Positions 27,422 to 35,132 of a stretch of DNA of 64,000 nt are shown piece by piece. The notes below the pieces were generated by a model that saw nothing but the letters and a program-made list of their open reading frames with translations, made no database searches and was not told the DNA's origin. The DNA is from an uncultured Aureispira sp. (GTDB lineage: Bacteria; Bacteroidota; Bacteroidia; Chitinophagales; Saprospiraceae): contig CAJQQM010000014.1 of the NCBI GenBank assembly GCA_905480485.1, forward strand, positions 52,802-116,801, written 5' to 3'. Position 1 is the stretch's first letter. Every line of letters begins with the position of its first letter. Made by a program: the position numbers and the translations under genes.

Positions 27422-27914
27422 GATTCATAATTTTGATCATTTGCTTGCGAATGGTTTTTCTTGCTCTAGAAAGATTCATTCGTATAGCTGTTGTTTTCAT
27501 CTCAGTAATATTTTCAATTTCTTCAAATTCTAATCCCTCAATATCTCTAAGATGAATAATGAGTTGTTGCTTAGGGGGTAGGTTGTTGATTAATTGTTTG
27601 GCTAATTCAGCTAAATCTTTGGTTTCGTAGGGTATATTATCTAATATAGTGCTCGTTGTATGCTTGAATTCTGTCGCAAATTTTTGTTGAACAATACGAT
27701 GTCTAATTCTGTCCGTACAAATATCTTTTGCCATTTTGAGGGACAAAGCAACTATACTACGAAAACGACCAAGCTGATGTCTTTTTTTCCATGTTTTTTC
27801 AAATACTTCTTGGGTAACATCTTTAGCTTCTTCTTCATTTTGAAGCAGTCGGTATGCCAATCGGCATATTTTGTTTTTTAGTTCTACAGAATAGTTGTTT
27901 ATTTCTCCCTTCAT
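27408..27914 (-). CDS. ECF-subfamily RNA polymerase sigma factor
   Basis: 168 residues. Region 2 includes RLAYRLLQNEEEAKDVTQEVFEKTW and region 4 includes LPPKQQLIIHLRDIEGLEFEEIENITEMKTTAIRMNLSRARKTIRK, the expected helix-turn-helix. It directs polymerase to a dedicated set of promoters and is presumably held inactive by the FecR protein encoded next, whose start it overlaps. A TACATTTT at 27938-27945 (minus strand) faintly resembles a -7 box. Confidence 0.9.
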   Translation of the reverse strand: MKGEINNYSVELKNKICRLAYRLLQNEEEAKDVTQEVFEKTWKKRHQLGRFRSIVALSLKMAKDICTDRIRHRIVQQKFATEFKHTTSTILDNIPYETKDLAELAKQLINNLPPKQQLIIHLRDIEGLEFEEIENITEMKTTAIRMNLSRARKTIRKQMIKIMNHGTQ

Positions 27915-27968
27915 ACCCTAAAGCCGATTATGTTTTAAAAATGTAACATCTTAAAGTAGATTTTTTTA

Positions 27969-27999
27969 TTTTTTTCATAATATAGTTTGTATATCTTTG
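27969..27999 (+). promoter_or_regulatory. Promoter of the PepSY-like gene
   Basis: TATCTTTG at 27992-27999 matches TAnnTTTG exactly; a T-run about 19 bases upstream can act as -33. It lies inside the ORF-track call starting at 27987, showing that the real start is downstream at 28059. Confidence 0.5.
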
Positions 28000-28058
28000 C
28001 CCTGCAATCATTAAAACACTATTTCAATAATACAATAACAAATACAAAATTAATCGAG

Positions 28059-28457
28059 ATGAGTAAGTTATATGTTCCAAATGAAATTCTAAGAGTCTTT
28101 AAAGAATATTATCCCGATGTTAATCTCAGTGATGTTGAGTGGGGATGGGAGGTGCCGGCTAAAATTTATGAAGCATCTTTTGATAATGGAGAGGTTGATT
28201 TTGAAGTTGAAATTACCGTAACAGGTCATGTGTTGTTGTCCGAGGTTTCTATGGATTTAGAGGACGTCCCTGAATTGGTTTTGAAGGCAGCTAATGCTAT
28301 GTTTGAAGACCACAGTATAGAAGAGGCAGATATGATTCAGTACAGTAACGGAGATATATCCTACGAATTGGCCCTCAAATCAGCCGATAACGGCGAGGCC
28401 TTTGAAGCGCATTTTAGAGACGACGGCTTGTTTTTAGCCAAAGGCTATGATTTGTAA
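28059..28457 (+). CDS. Small PepSY-like protein
   Basis: 132 residues from the ATG at 28059 (MSKLYVPNEILRVFKEYY). No signal peptide. The sequence is acidic and shows a duplicated pattern seen in PepSY-like proteins: F-K-E-Y-Y-P-D-V with W-E-V-P-A-K-I-Y-E-A-S-F, and later MFEDHSIEEADMIQYSNGDISYELAL followed by GEAFEAHFRDDG. The likely fold is the alpha/beta PepSY-like type found in Bacteroidota; function unknown. It lies between the sigma operon (divergent) and recG (convergent, 5 bases apart). Confidence 0.6.
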   Translation: MSKLYVPNEILRVFKEYYPDVNLSDVEWGWEVPAKIYEASFDNGEVDFEVEITVTGHVLLSEVSMDLEDVPELVLKAANAMFEDHSIEEADMIQYSNGDISYELALKSADNGEAFEAHFRDDGLFLAKGYDL

Positions 28458-28462
28458 TCTAC

Positions 28463-30577
28463 TTAGCTGATTAAGCCAAAGCCATGCGTTTTTTGAGTCA
28501 GTTTAAGATACTTTGACAAAACTTGATGTTCTGCTAGATTCAATTGAGGGTCTTTTGCTAATATCTGTTGTGCAATCGTACGTGCTTGTCTTAGCATGGC
28601 ACCGTCTTGCACAATATTGGCAAGCTTAAAATTGAGTACGCCCGACTGTTGAGTTCCTTCGATATTGCCAGGGCCCCTAAGTTTTAGGTCTGCTTCCGAA
28701 ATTTTAAATCCATCGGTCGTTTCCGTCATGGTTTGCATGCGAAATCGACCATCAGAGGATAGTTTGAAGCCTGTCATTAGGATGCAATAAGCATCGCCTC
28801 CGCCACGTCCTACTCGTCCACGTAATTGGTGGAGTTGGGCTAGGCCAAATCGTTCGGCGTTTTCAATGACCATTATGCTTGCATTCGGAACATTTACCCC
28901 AACTTCAATGACAGTGGTAGCCATTAGGATTTGGGTTTCACCTCGAGCAAAACGATCCATTTCCATTTTTTTGTCTTCGGGTTTTTGACGTCCGTGTACG
29001 ACCGAAATTTGATATTTAGGCTTTGGGAATTCACGTTCGATGGCAACAAAACCTTCCATCAAATCTTTCACCTCACTCAGTCCTTCGTACTCAGATTCTT
29101 CGATTAAGGGATAGACAATATAAACCTGATGTCCTTTGGCAATTTCGCGTTTCATCTGCCCAAAAGTCCACAAGCGCTGACTTTCAAATTTATGATAGGT
29201 CGTAATCGGTTTTCGGCCAGGGGGCATTTCGTCGATTACCGAGACATCTAAATCACCATAGGCGGTCATTGCCAATGTTCTTGGAATAGGCGTTGCTGTC
29301 ATTACAAGAATATGAGGCGGGTTTAACTTACTTTTACGCCACATTTTAGCGCGTTGAACAACCCCAAAACGATGCTGTTCGTCTACCACGACCATTCCCA
29401 AGTTCTTAAAGACAACAGGGTCTTCTATCAGGGCGTGTGTCCCGATAAGAATATCTATGTTTCCTGCCGCTAAATCCTCTAGCAGGGATTTTCGTTTTTT
29501 GCCTTTAACAGTACCTGTAAGAAGCTGAATATTTAAATCAAGCCCATCGGCCATTTCAAGAATAGAACTTAAATGTTGTTGTGCTAAGATTTCAGTAGGG
29601 GCCATTAGGGCTGTTTGAAAACCGTTATCAAGGGCAATTAACAAACTCATAAATGCCACAATTGTTTTCCCGCTTCCGACATCTCCTTGCAAAAGACGGT
29701 TCATTTGATGTCCTGTAGCCATATCGGCACGAATTTCTTTGAGGACTCTTTTTTGGGCACCAGTAAGTTCAAATTTTAAGTTATTATGATAAAAACGGTT
29801 GAAATGCTCTCCAATTACCTTAAAGATATAGCCTCTAATGCCGATTCTTTTTTGTTGTTTGCTACGCAGCATGCGTAATTGCATAAAAAAGAACTCTTCA
29901 AATTTGATGCGTTGCGCTGCTTGTTGTTGTTGTTGTTTGTTGTGTGGGAAATGTATAGCAAGCAAAGCCGAATAACGGTCGATTAGATGTAATTGCTGAC
30001 GAAGGTAAAGTGGGAGGGATTCCTCTATAGTAGAACGACTAGGATGGATTTTCAGAAAAAGGTTTTTCATGATCGTGGAAATGCCTTTACTATCCAAACC
30101 TTTTGCTTTTAGTTTTTCGGTGCTGTGATAAACCGGCGATAAAGTGGGCGCTTTATCTTTCTGTTCGGGCTTTACTAGACTAATTTCAGGGTGAACAATA
30201 CTTTTTCTTTGATTAAAAAAAGTTGGTTTACCATAAACAATATATTCTTTTCCAACGGCAAGCTTTTGAACCCAGTGTAGGCCTTTGAACCAAGTCAGTT
30301 CAAGGCTGCCGCTTTGGTCTCTAAATACACCACTTAAACGTCTTTTTCTCCCTTCTCCTATGCTATTTATAGTACGCAATACCCCTTTTATCTGTACGTA
30401 TTCGCTTTCGTCTTTGATATCCTTAATGAGGTGGAATTTTGTTTTATCAACATAGCGAAAGGGATAATGCTGCAAAAGCTGATGATAGGTAAATATACCG
30501 AGTTCACGCTTTAATATATCAGCGCGAAGGGTTCCTACACCTTTTAGGTATTCGATTGATTTGTTAAAAAAATTCAT
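28463..30577 (-). CDS. recG: ATP-dependent DNA helicase RecG
   Basis: 704 residues from the ATG at 30577 (MNFFNKSIEYLKGVG, the usual RecG opening); the ORF-track start 17 codons upstream lacks family similarity. The N-terminal wedge/OB domain (YHQLLQHYPFRYVDKT) is followed by helicase motifs: Walker A LQGDVGSGKT, DEQH box VVDEQHRFG, TATPIPRTLAM, GRVGRGGG. It remodels stalled forks and Holliday junctions. A local Gln run (NKQQQQQAAQ, from a CAA/CAG-type repeat) precedes the KFEEFFFMQ segment. It is probably transcribed from near 30600; a terminator for the upstream gene lies at 30692-30728. Confidence 0.95.
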   Translation of the reverse strand: MNFFNKSIEYLKGVGTLRADILKRELGIFTYHQLLQHYPFRYVDKTKFHLIKDIKDESEYVQIKGVLRTINSIGEGRKRRLSGVFRDQSGSLELTWFKGLHWVQKLAVGKEYIVYGKPTFFNQRKSIVHPEISLVKPEQKDKAPTLSPVYHSTEKLKAKGLDSKGISTIMKNLFLKIHPSRSTIEESLPLYLRQQLHLIDRYSALLAIHFPHNKQQQQQAAQRIKFEEFFFMQLRMLRSKQQKRIGIRGYIFKVIGEHFNRFYHNNLKFELTGAQKRVLKEIRADMATGHQMNRLLQGDVGSGKTIVAFMSLLIALDNGFQTALMAPTEILAQQHLSSILEMADGLDLNIQLLTGTVKGKKRKSLLEDLAAGNIDILIGTHALIEDPVVFKNLGMVVVDEQHRFGVVQRAKMWRKSKLNPPHILVMTATPIPRTLAMTAYGDLDVSVIDEMPPGRKPITTYHKFESQRLWTFGQMKREIAKGHQVYIVYPLIEESEYEGLSEVKDLMEGFVAIEREFPKPKYQISVVHGRQKPEDKKMEMDRFARGETQILMATTVIEVGVNVPNASIMVIENAERFGLAQLHQLRGRVGRGGGDAYCILMTGFKLSSDGRFRMQTMTETTDGFKISEADLKLRGPGNIEGTQQSGVLNFKLANIVQDGAMLRQARTIAQQILAKDPQLNLAEHQVLSKYLKLTQKTHGFGLIS

Positions 30578-30691
30578 TACGGCTATCGGTTCAATAAATA
30601 AGTTCTTATATGCACTTTTATTGTTCACACAATATAATAAAATATTAAAAATAATAGTAGTCTTTAGATCCTATTGAATCGCTTGAACCAT

Positions 30692-30728
30692 CAAAAAAAA
30701 CACCTTTTGACAAAAGGTCAAAAGGTGC
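30692..30728 (-). terminator. Intrinsic terminator of the secreted-protein operon
   Basis: CACCTTTTGAC pairs perfectly with GTCAAAAGGTG (5-base loop); on the minus strand it is followed by a T-run of eight. It lies 39 bases beyond the stop of the 595-residue secreted protein. Confidence 0.85.
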
Positions 30729-30766
30729 ATCTTACTTATTATGAATATTATGAAAGTATGAAATAT

Positions 30767-32554
30767 TTATCGTCTGATAGGATAGCTATATTCTAGCCCT
30801 TCTACCCGTACTAGGTAAAGTTGATTTTTAGGGATTTTATGAATCGAAATCCTATGATTTGATTGCCCAGCACTCAAAAGACCTTCTAGTACTATGCGTC
30901 CACTTATATCGGAGATTTGAATTCGTTGGTTTTTTGGTAAAACAGTATTTGTTTCTAAAACTAAATCATCTAATTGTGTGTAAACCTTAATCGCTTCTTT
31001 GTTTTCGACAGAATTAATACTATTAGCATCAGGTACTACGTTCAAACGGAATCTATTTTCATTGTCGTTTGGACTCCCTACAAATTGGTAGAGACCTTGA
31101 TTCAGAATCTGACTTGTCGAAAGTTGTTGGTCTTCTAAGATTAAGATAGTTCCTGCCGGAAAATTCGTAAACTCACTAATTTGTATGGAGTAGGTTCCTG
31201 CAGTGGACACCTTAAAGTGTAAAGGTATTAGGTGATTACTTGCACCTAAATCACCCAATGAATTGATACTAAGGGTGTGTTGGCCAATCTTAGATGCTAA
31301 AATAATTTCATCGCTTTCGTCAGAAGGCAGAAAATATGCATCTAGTTGAGGGTCAAAAGAATTATTAGCATACTGATTAAACGTAAGAACCGTTTCAATT
31401 TTTTTGCCTAGTCCCGATAATTCCAATCGACTGATAGGGTCGTTATTGCTGTTTTTTAGAAAAATACTTGAAACAATATCTGGGTCAGTTACCCGCATGC
31501 TGTTGTCTAGATTAAGGGTGCAATTAGCACTTGTTCGTAACCAAAAACCTTGCATCGAAGGAATGATGGCATTGTAATTAGCAGGATTCGAGATGCCGTT
31601 TATATAGCTAATATAAGTTGATGTATTGGGGTCCCACCGATACATGCCATGGGCTACAGCACTTGGGGCAGCAGCAATCATAGCGTTATAGTCGATAGGG
31701 GCTGCGTATGGGTTTCCAATAAAGTTCCATCCTTCCGGACTGTATGGCCCATTTGTATTGGACGAAACCGGAATACTGTGGGTGAAAGTCATAGGAATAG
31801 GAACAGTACCATTGTTGATAGGACCATTGATATCAATAGTTTTACCACCGTTTGTATTAAACCAAAAAGTAAAACCTTCTCCTGCTTCCATCGGATGACT
31901 CAAGGAAGCGGGTGCACGCCAACGCATAGCAGCAGTAGTTGCTGTATTTGTCTCATCGTAATAATAAACATGCGGGGATCCTCCAGATAAATTCAATGGG
32001 AAATCGTCTGCAAGTTCTTGAATACTTGCATTGTTTGTAGGTGCACTAATAAAGTGATGCCCGTTGCCGGTGCTAATGTGACGTTGAACTTCAAAATCAC
32101 CTAAGGTATTTCCTCCATTGTGGTGCACTAAAGCGGTTTGATTGGCATCCGATTCTAGGACTATATTTTTGCCGTTGGTATCAAAAGTAGCACCGCTGTT
32201 TATTTTAAGTAATCGACTAACGGAGCCATGATCAGCAGCGCGAACAGTACCGGTAGTACTAATTTCTAAATTTTGTAGAACACCAATATAAGCATCTGTA
32301 TTGCTTGTGCCGTTCATCAGAATGGTTCCACTGATACTACCGAGGTTCTGAAGCAAACCGTCTAAGGCAATGATTCCTTCGTTACTAAGATTATTGTTAA
32401 TCGTTTTATTATGAAAACCACCTGATTTTATTTTTACAAGGGTATTTTGTTTGACCTTTAAATAGGCTCCTTTTACGAGCAAGCCTTGTGCAACAACAGA
32501 TGTAGTTGCTATTGTTAGGCCTACCAAAAGACTGAATGATTTTAAATATTTCAT
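30767..32554 (-). CDS. Secreted protein with T9SS type A sorting domain
   Basis: 595 residues from the ATG at 32554, which gives signal peptide MKYLKSFSLLVGLTIATTSVVAQ; the ORF track runs 56 codons too far upstream, into the preceding gene. The mature protein begins with a repetitive adhesin-like beta region (GGFHNKTINNNLSNEGIIALDG, LQNLGSISGTILMNG), then FEVQRHISTGNGHHFISAPT and a GWNFIGNPYAAPIDY motif common in large T9SS cargo. The end (IKVYTQLDDLVLETN...RIQISDISGRIVLEG...YLVRVEGLEYSYPIRR) is a type A CTD. The function is probably surface display or adhesion. It follows the DUF1566-like gene after 34 bases. Confidence 0.8.
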   Translation of the reverse strand: MKYLKSFSLLVGLTIATTSVVAQGLLVKGAYLKVKQNTLVKIKSGGFHNKTINNNLSNEGIIALDGLLQNLGSISGTILMNGTSNTDAYIGVLQNLEISTTGTVRAADHGSVSRLLKINSGATFDTNGKNIVLESDANQTALVHHNGGNTLGDFEVQRHISTGNGHHFISAPTNNASIQELADDFPLNLSGGSPHVYYYDETNTATTAAMRWRAPASLSHPMEAGEGFTFWFNTNGGKTIDINGPINNGTVPIPMTFTHSIPVSSNTNGPYSPEGWNFIGNPYAAPIDYNAMIAAAPSAVAHGMYRWDPNTSTYISYINGISNPANYNAIIPSMQGFWLRTSANCTLNLDNSMRVTDPDIVSSIFLKNSNNDPISRLELSGLGKKIETVLTFNQYANNSFDPQLDAYFLPSDESDEIILASKIGQHTLSINSLGDLGASNHLIPLHFKVSTAGTYSIQISEFTNFPAGTILILEDQQLSTSQILNQGLYQFVGSPNDNENRFRLNVVPDANSINSVENKEAIKVYTQLDDLVLETNTVLPKNQRIQISDISGRIVLEGLLSAGQSNHRISIHKIPKNQLYLVRVEGLEYSYPIRR

Positions 32555-32588
32555 ACGGACGGATTTTAACTGTTTAGGTAACAAAAAA

Positions 32589-33695
32589 TTAGAAGCTTCT
32601 GACTGCTCGTACATTTTTTCGTTTGTCTTTACCGTCGTTGTGCATATTGTTATTGCTAAAGTGTAAGTGATAAGATTTATCAGCAGAAGTTTCGGTAGAG
32701 GTGTAATATTCAACATTACCAAAACTAGTATTGAGAGTCATACCTCCTGTTGGCCCATATTGCGAATGATTATAGAGTTCCTGAATCTCATCTTGACTAG
32801 GTAGAAACCAATCATTGTAGGTGATGCCCCCGACTGTAATGCTGTAATTGTTACATAATTCGGCTGCTATACCTGCTGTGCTGCAAGTTGAAAGAATCAA
32901 TGCAGTATTATTAGCACCATCTCCTATAGCTGGGCCTGTTCCGTTAAGAGTACCTTTGCACCCATATTCTGTATCTTTATTAGAACTATTCAGATCTACA
33001 TCTGATACAATAAGTCCGTGTTGTACATTAGGATCATATCCCGGATCACCATTTTGTAATATATAAAAGACAGTACCTCCCTGAAAGTTGTCACCGATGG
33101 CAACAGTAGGGAAATTAGTCGTAAAGTTGACTTGGCTACCATAAGAAGTACCTATGCTATTGGTAGCATAAGCTTTTGCATAATAGGTAGTGCCCGATAA
33201 TAGATTGCTAAGATTAGCATTATACGACCCTGTTCCCGAACCACTTGTAACAGAGTTGTCGTTTATTGTTGGATTAGGAGAGGTGCTGTAACAAATGCCA
33301 CGAGCGTTAACAGTAGCACCACCGTCTGAATTTACAATTGCGCTTATATTGGCACCGTTGTTTGTAACAGAGGTGACAGCAACCGTACTAACGGAAGCAA
33401 TAGTTGCAGTGGTAGAAATACCTTGGACATACATCCATTCAGTACCATTGTGATAGTAGAAACCAATATTAGCATCGGTTTGAAAAACCAAAAGCCCGAC
33501 TGCTGGAGCGTTTATGGTATTGCGTTGAGATGCTGTCATTCTAGGTATCAAAACACCCCTATCAGTCGATTTGACATCAAGCATTGCAGAATTATCCGGG
33601 TCAGAGTTGTCGTTGTTGATGGCAACCCCTGTAGAATTTTGAGCGGCGAGTTGAAAGGATAGGAAACAGGGTAATAAAAATAATATGATTTTCAT
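32589..33695 (-). CDS. Exported modular protein with DUF1566/Lcl-like C-terminal domain
   Basis: 368 residues with signal peptide MKIILFLLPCFLSFQLAAQ. The start of the mature part (NNDNSDPDNSAMLDVKSTDRGVLIPRMT) is the tail-fibre-like motif frequent in Bacteroidota surface proteins. A fibronectin-III-like stretch follows (GATVNARGICYSTSPNPTI...GTTYYAKAYATNSIGTSYG). The end (GGTVFYILQNGDPGYD, ITYNDWFLPSQDEIQELYN, YYTSTETSADKSYHLHF, RKNVRAVRSF) is DUF1566/Lcl-like, a C-type-lectin-related fold. There is no T9SS CTD. It is probably coexpressed with the CTD-bearing gene downstream. Confidence 0.75.
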   Translation of the reverse strand: MKIILFLLPCFLSFQLAAQNSTGVAINNDNSDPDNSAMLDVKSTDRGVLIPRMTASQRNTINAPAVGLLVFQTDANIGFYYHNGTEWMYVQGISTTATIASVSTVAVTSVTNNGANISAIVNSDGGATVNARGICYSTSPNPTINDNSVTSGSGTGSYNANLSNLLSGTTYYAKAYATNSIGTSYGSQVNFTTNFPTVAIGDNFQGGTVFYILQNGDPGYDPNVQHGLIVSDVDLNSSNKDTEYGCKGTLNGTGPAIGDGANNTALILSTCSTAGIAAELCNNYSITVGGITYNDWFLPSQDEIQELYNHSQYGPTGGMTLNTSFGNVEYYTSTETSADKSYHLHFSNNNMHNDGKDKRKNVRAVRSF

Positions 33696-33705
33696 GATTT
33701 TTTTT

Positions 33706-33743
33706 TAAAAAAAAAGACCTAATTTGAAGGGGGAATTAGGTCT
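33706..33743 (-). terminator. Terminator after the PID-CTERM-like gene
   Basis: AGACCTAATT pairs with AATTAGGTCT (9-base loop), and on the minus strand it runs into a T-rich stretch. It lies 13 bases past the small gene's stop and just before the DUF1566-like gene, so it may reduce read-through into that gene. Confidence 0.75.
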
Positions 33744-33756
33744 AATCTATGTTGTT

Positions 33757-33939
33757 TTAAATTTCTTCTTTTTTGAGTTTTTGTGCACCATAGCCTACAG
33801 CTGCAACTACCAATACAGATAATCCAGCATCAATCGGTACGCCTGGAGGAGGAGGAGGAGCAGCAAACAAAATTGGGGTAACTACAAAAATAAGGGCGAC
33901 TGTTAATGCAGCCTTGATTATAAGATTGGATAAATTCAT
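33757..33939 (-). CDS. Minimal PID-CTERM-like small membrane protein
   Basis: 60 residues from the ATG at 33939 (MNLSNLIIKAALTVALIF); the ORF track begins 12 codons earlier. After a signal peptide ending near ILFA, the mature part is only APPPPPGVPIDAGLSVLVVAAVGYGAQKLKKEEI. Pro-rich PPPPPG-x-PID followed by a glycine/alanine transmembrane helix and basic tail is the pattern called PID-CTERM in Bacteroidota, thought to be a sorting signal. Here there is nothing else in the protein. It could be a small membrane-anchored peptide or a sorting tag without cargo. No exosortase-like gene is visible in the window. Confidence 0.7.
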   Translation of the reverse strand: MNLSNLIIKAALTVALIFVVTPILFAAPPPPPGVPIDAGLSVLVVAAVGYGAQKLKKEEI

Positions 33940-34247
33940 GACGATATATTTAAATTTTTTGCTAATATTTAACAACTATTACTATTCAAAAACGATTCCT
34001 TTGTTTAATGTGTTGATAATCAGTGCCTATTTGTTGTTTAAATATCCCTATTTTAGATTTTTTCTCTTTTGTGGAATCGGACTTGAGTTTTTTTTGTTTT
34101 AAATTAATGGAATTGTTTAATCAAGAATCGTTTTTGTACCAACTGTGTACGCACACTATTTAATTCATATCTAATTATTAGTCCATTTGGCTTAGTTTGA
34201 TTAATTTAGCCCCTACTTTCATAGCTTAAATAGAATAGAATCAAAAA
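33940..34247. other. 308-base intergenic region with a 12-bp inverted repeat
   Basis: AT-rich. CAAAAACGATTC at 33987-33998 has its exact inverse complement GAATCGTTTTTG at 34125-34136. TTTG occurs at 34196-34199 ahead of TACTTTCA at 34214-34221 (spacing 14), a poor promoter for map. No ORF is supported. Confidence 0.5.
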
Positions 34248-35042
34248 ATGTCGAAGGAAGCAATAATATTCAAAACAAAAGAAGAAATAGAACTCATGCG
34301 CATGAGTGCCCAATTGGTTTCAAAAACCTTAGGTATTATCGCCGAACATATAGAACCAGGTATCAGTACACTTGCCTTGGATAAATTGGCCGAAACCTAT
34401 ATAAGAGATCATGGTGGGACGCCTGGTTTTTTGGGCTTGTATGATTTTCCCAATACCTTATGTATGTCGCCCAATGCACAGGTAGTGCACGGAATTCCTA
34501 CCGATAAGCCCCTTGAAAATGGGGACATAATATCAGTAGATTGTGGTGTTTTGATGAATGGATTTTACGGCGATCATGCCTATACCTTTGAAGTGGGCGA
34601 AGTTAGTGCAGCAGTAAAACAACTTTTAGAAGTGACCAAAAAAAGCTTATACCTTGGTATCGAACAATGTAAAGCAGGGAATCGTATCGGAGATATTGGG
34701 CATGCTATTCAAAATTATACCGAAAGTTTTGGCTATGGTGTTGTGAAAGAATTAGTAGGACATGGCTTAGGCAGAACAATGCACGAAGAACCACAAGTGC
34801 CCAATTATGGTAAAAGAGGCAGAGGCAAACTTCTTAAGAACGGAATGGTACTTGCCATAGAACCAATGATAAATATGGGGACGGCCAAAATTCATCAATT
34901 AAACGACGGGTGGACCATATTGACTAGAGACCGTCTTGCATCGGCACATTTTGAACACGACGTAGCTATTGTTGATGGACAACCCGATATACTATCAACT
35001 TTTGACTATATATACCAAGCGCTAGAACGTAAAAAAGCTTAA
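34248..35042 (+). CDS. map: Type I methionine aminopeptidase
   Basis: 264 residues, M24 family. The metal ligands of the pita-bread fold are visible: the two Asp in ISVDCGVLMNGFYGDHAYTF, His in VGHGLGRTMHEEPQVP, and Glu in MVLAIEPMINMG and in ASAHFEHDVAIV. It removes the initiator methionine from new proteins. The start EAIIFKTKEEIELMR is the normal type I opening without N-terminal extension. The LptF/LptG-like gene follows after 90 bases. Confidence 0.95.
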   Translation: MSKEAIIFKTKEEIELMRMSAQLVSKTLGIIAEHIEPGISTLALDKLAETYIRDHGGTPGFLGLYDFPNTLCMSPNAQVVHGIPTDKPLENGDIISVDCGVLMNGFYGDHAYTFEVGEVSAAVKQLLEVTKKSLYLGIEQCKAGNRIGDIGHAIQNYTESFGYGVVKELVGHGLGRTMHEEPQVPNYGKRGRGKLLKNGMVLAIEPMINMGTAKIHQLNDGWTILTRDRLASAHFEHDVAIVDGQPDILSTFDYIYQALERKKA

Positions 35043-35132
35043 GAGTCCTTTTAAAAAGGAGTCGAAAATTCCGACAATACTAAAAGTGGCGCGGCAAAAC
35101 ATTATTTTTTTATTCATAATCTATCCTCTTAA

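Noticed and set aside
29923-29950. TTG/CAA trinucleotide run in recG
   Set aside because: Encodes a short Gln stretch in frame in an otherwise normal RecG; a minor length-variable site, not a separate element.
33914-34102. 62-codon plus-strand ORF (MIIRLDKF...) in the intergenic region
   Set aside because: Phe/Tyr/Leu-rich translation typical of AT-rich non-coding DNA, overlaps the start of the PID-CTERM gene in antisense and contains the inverted-repeat arm.
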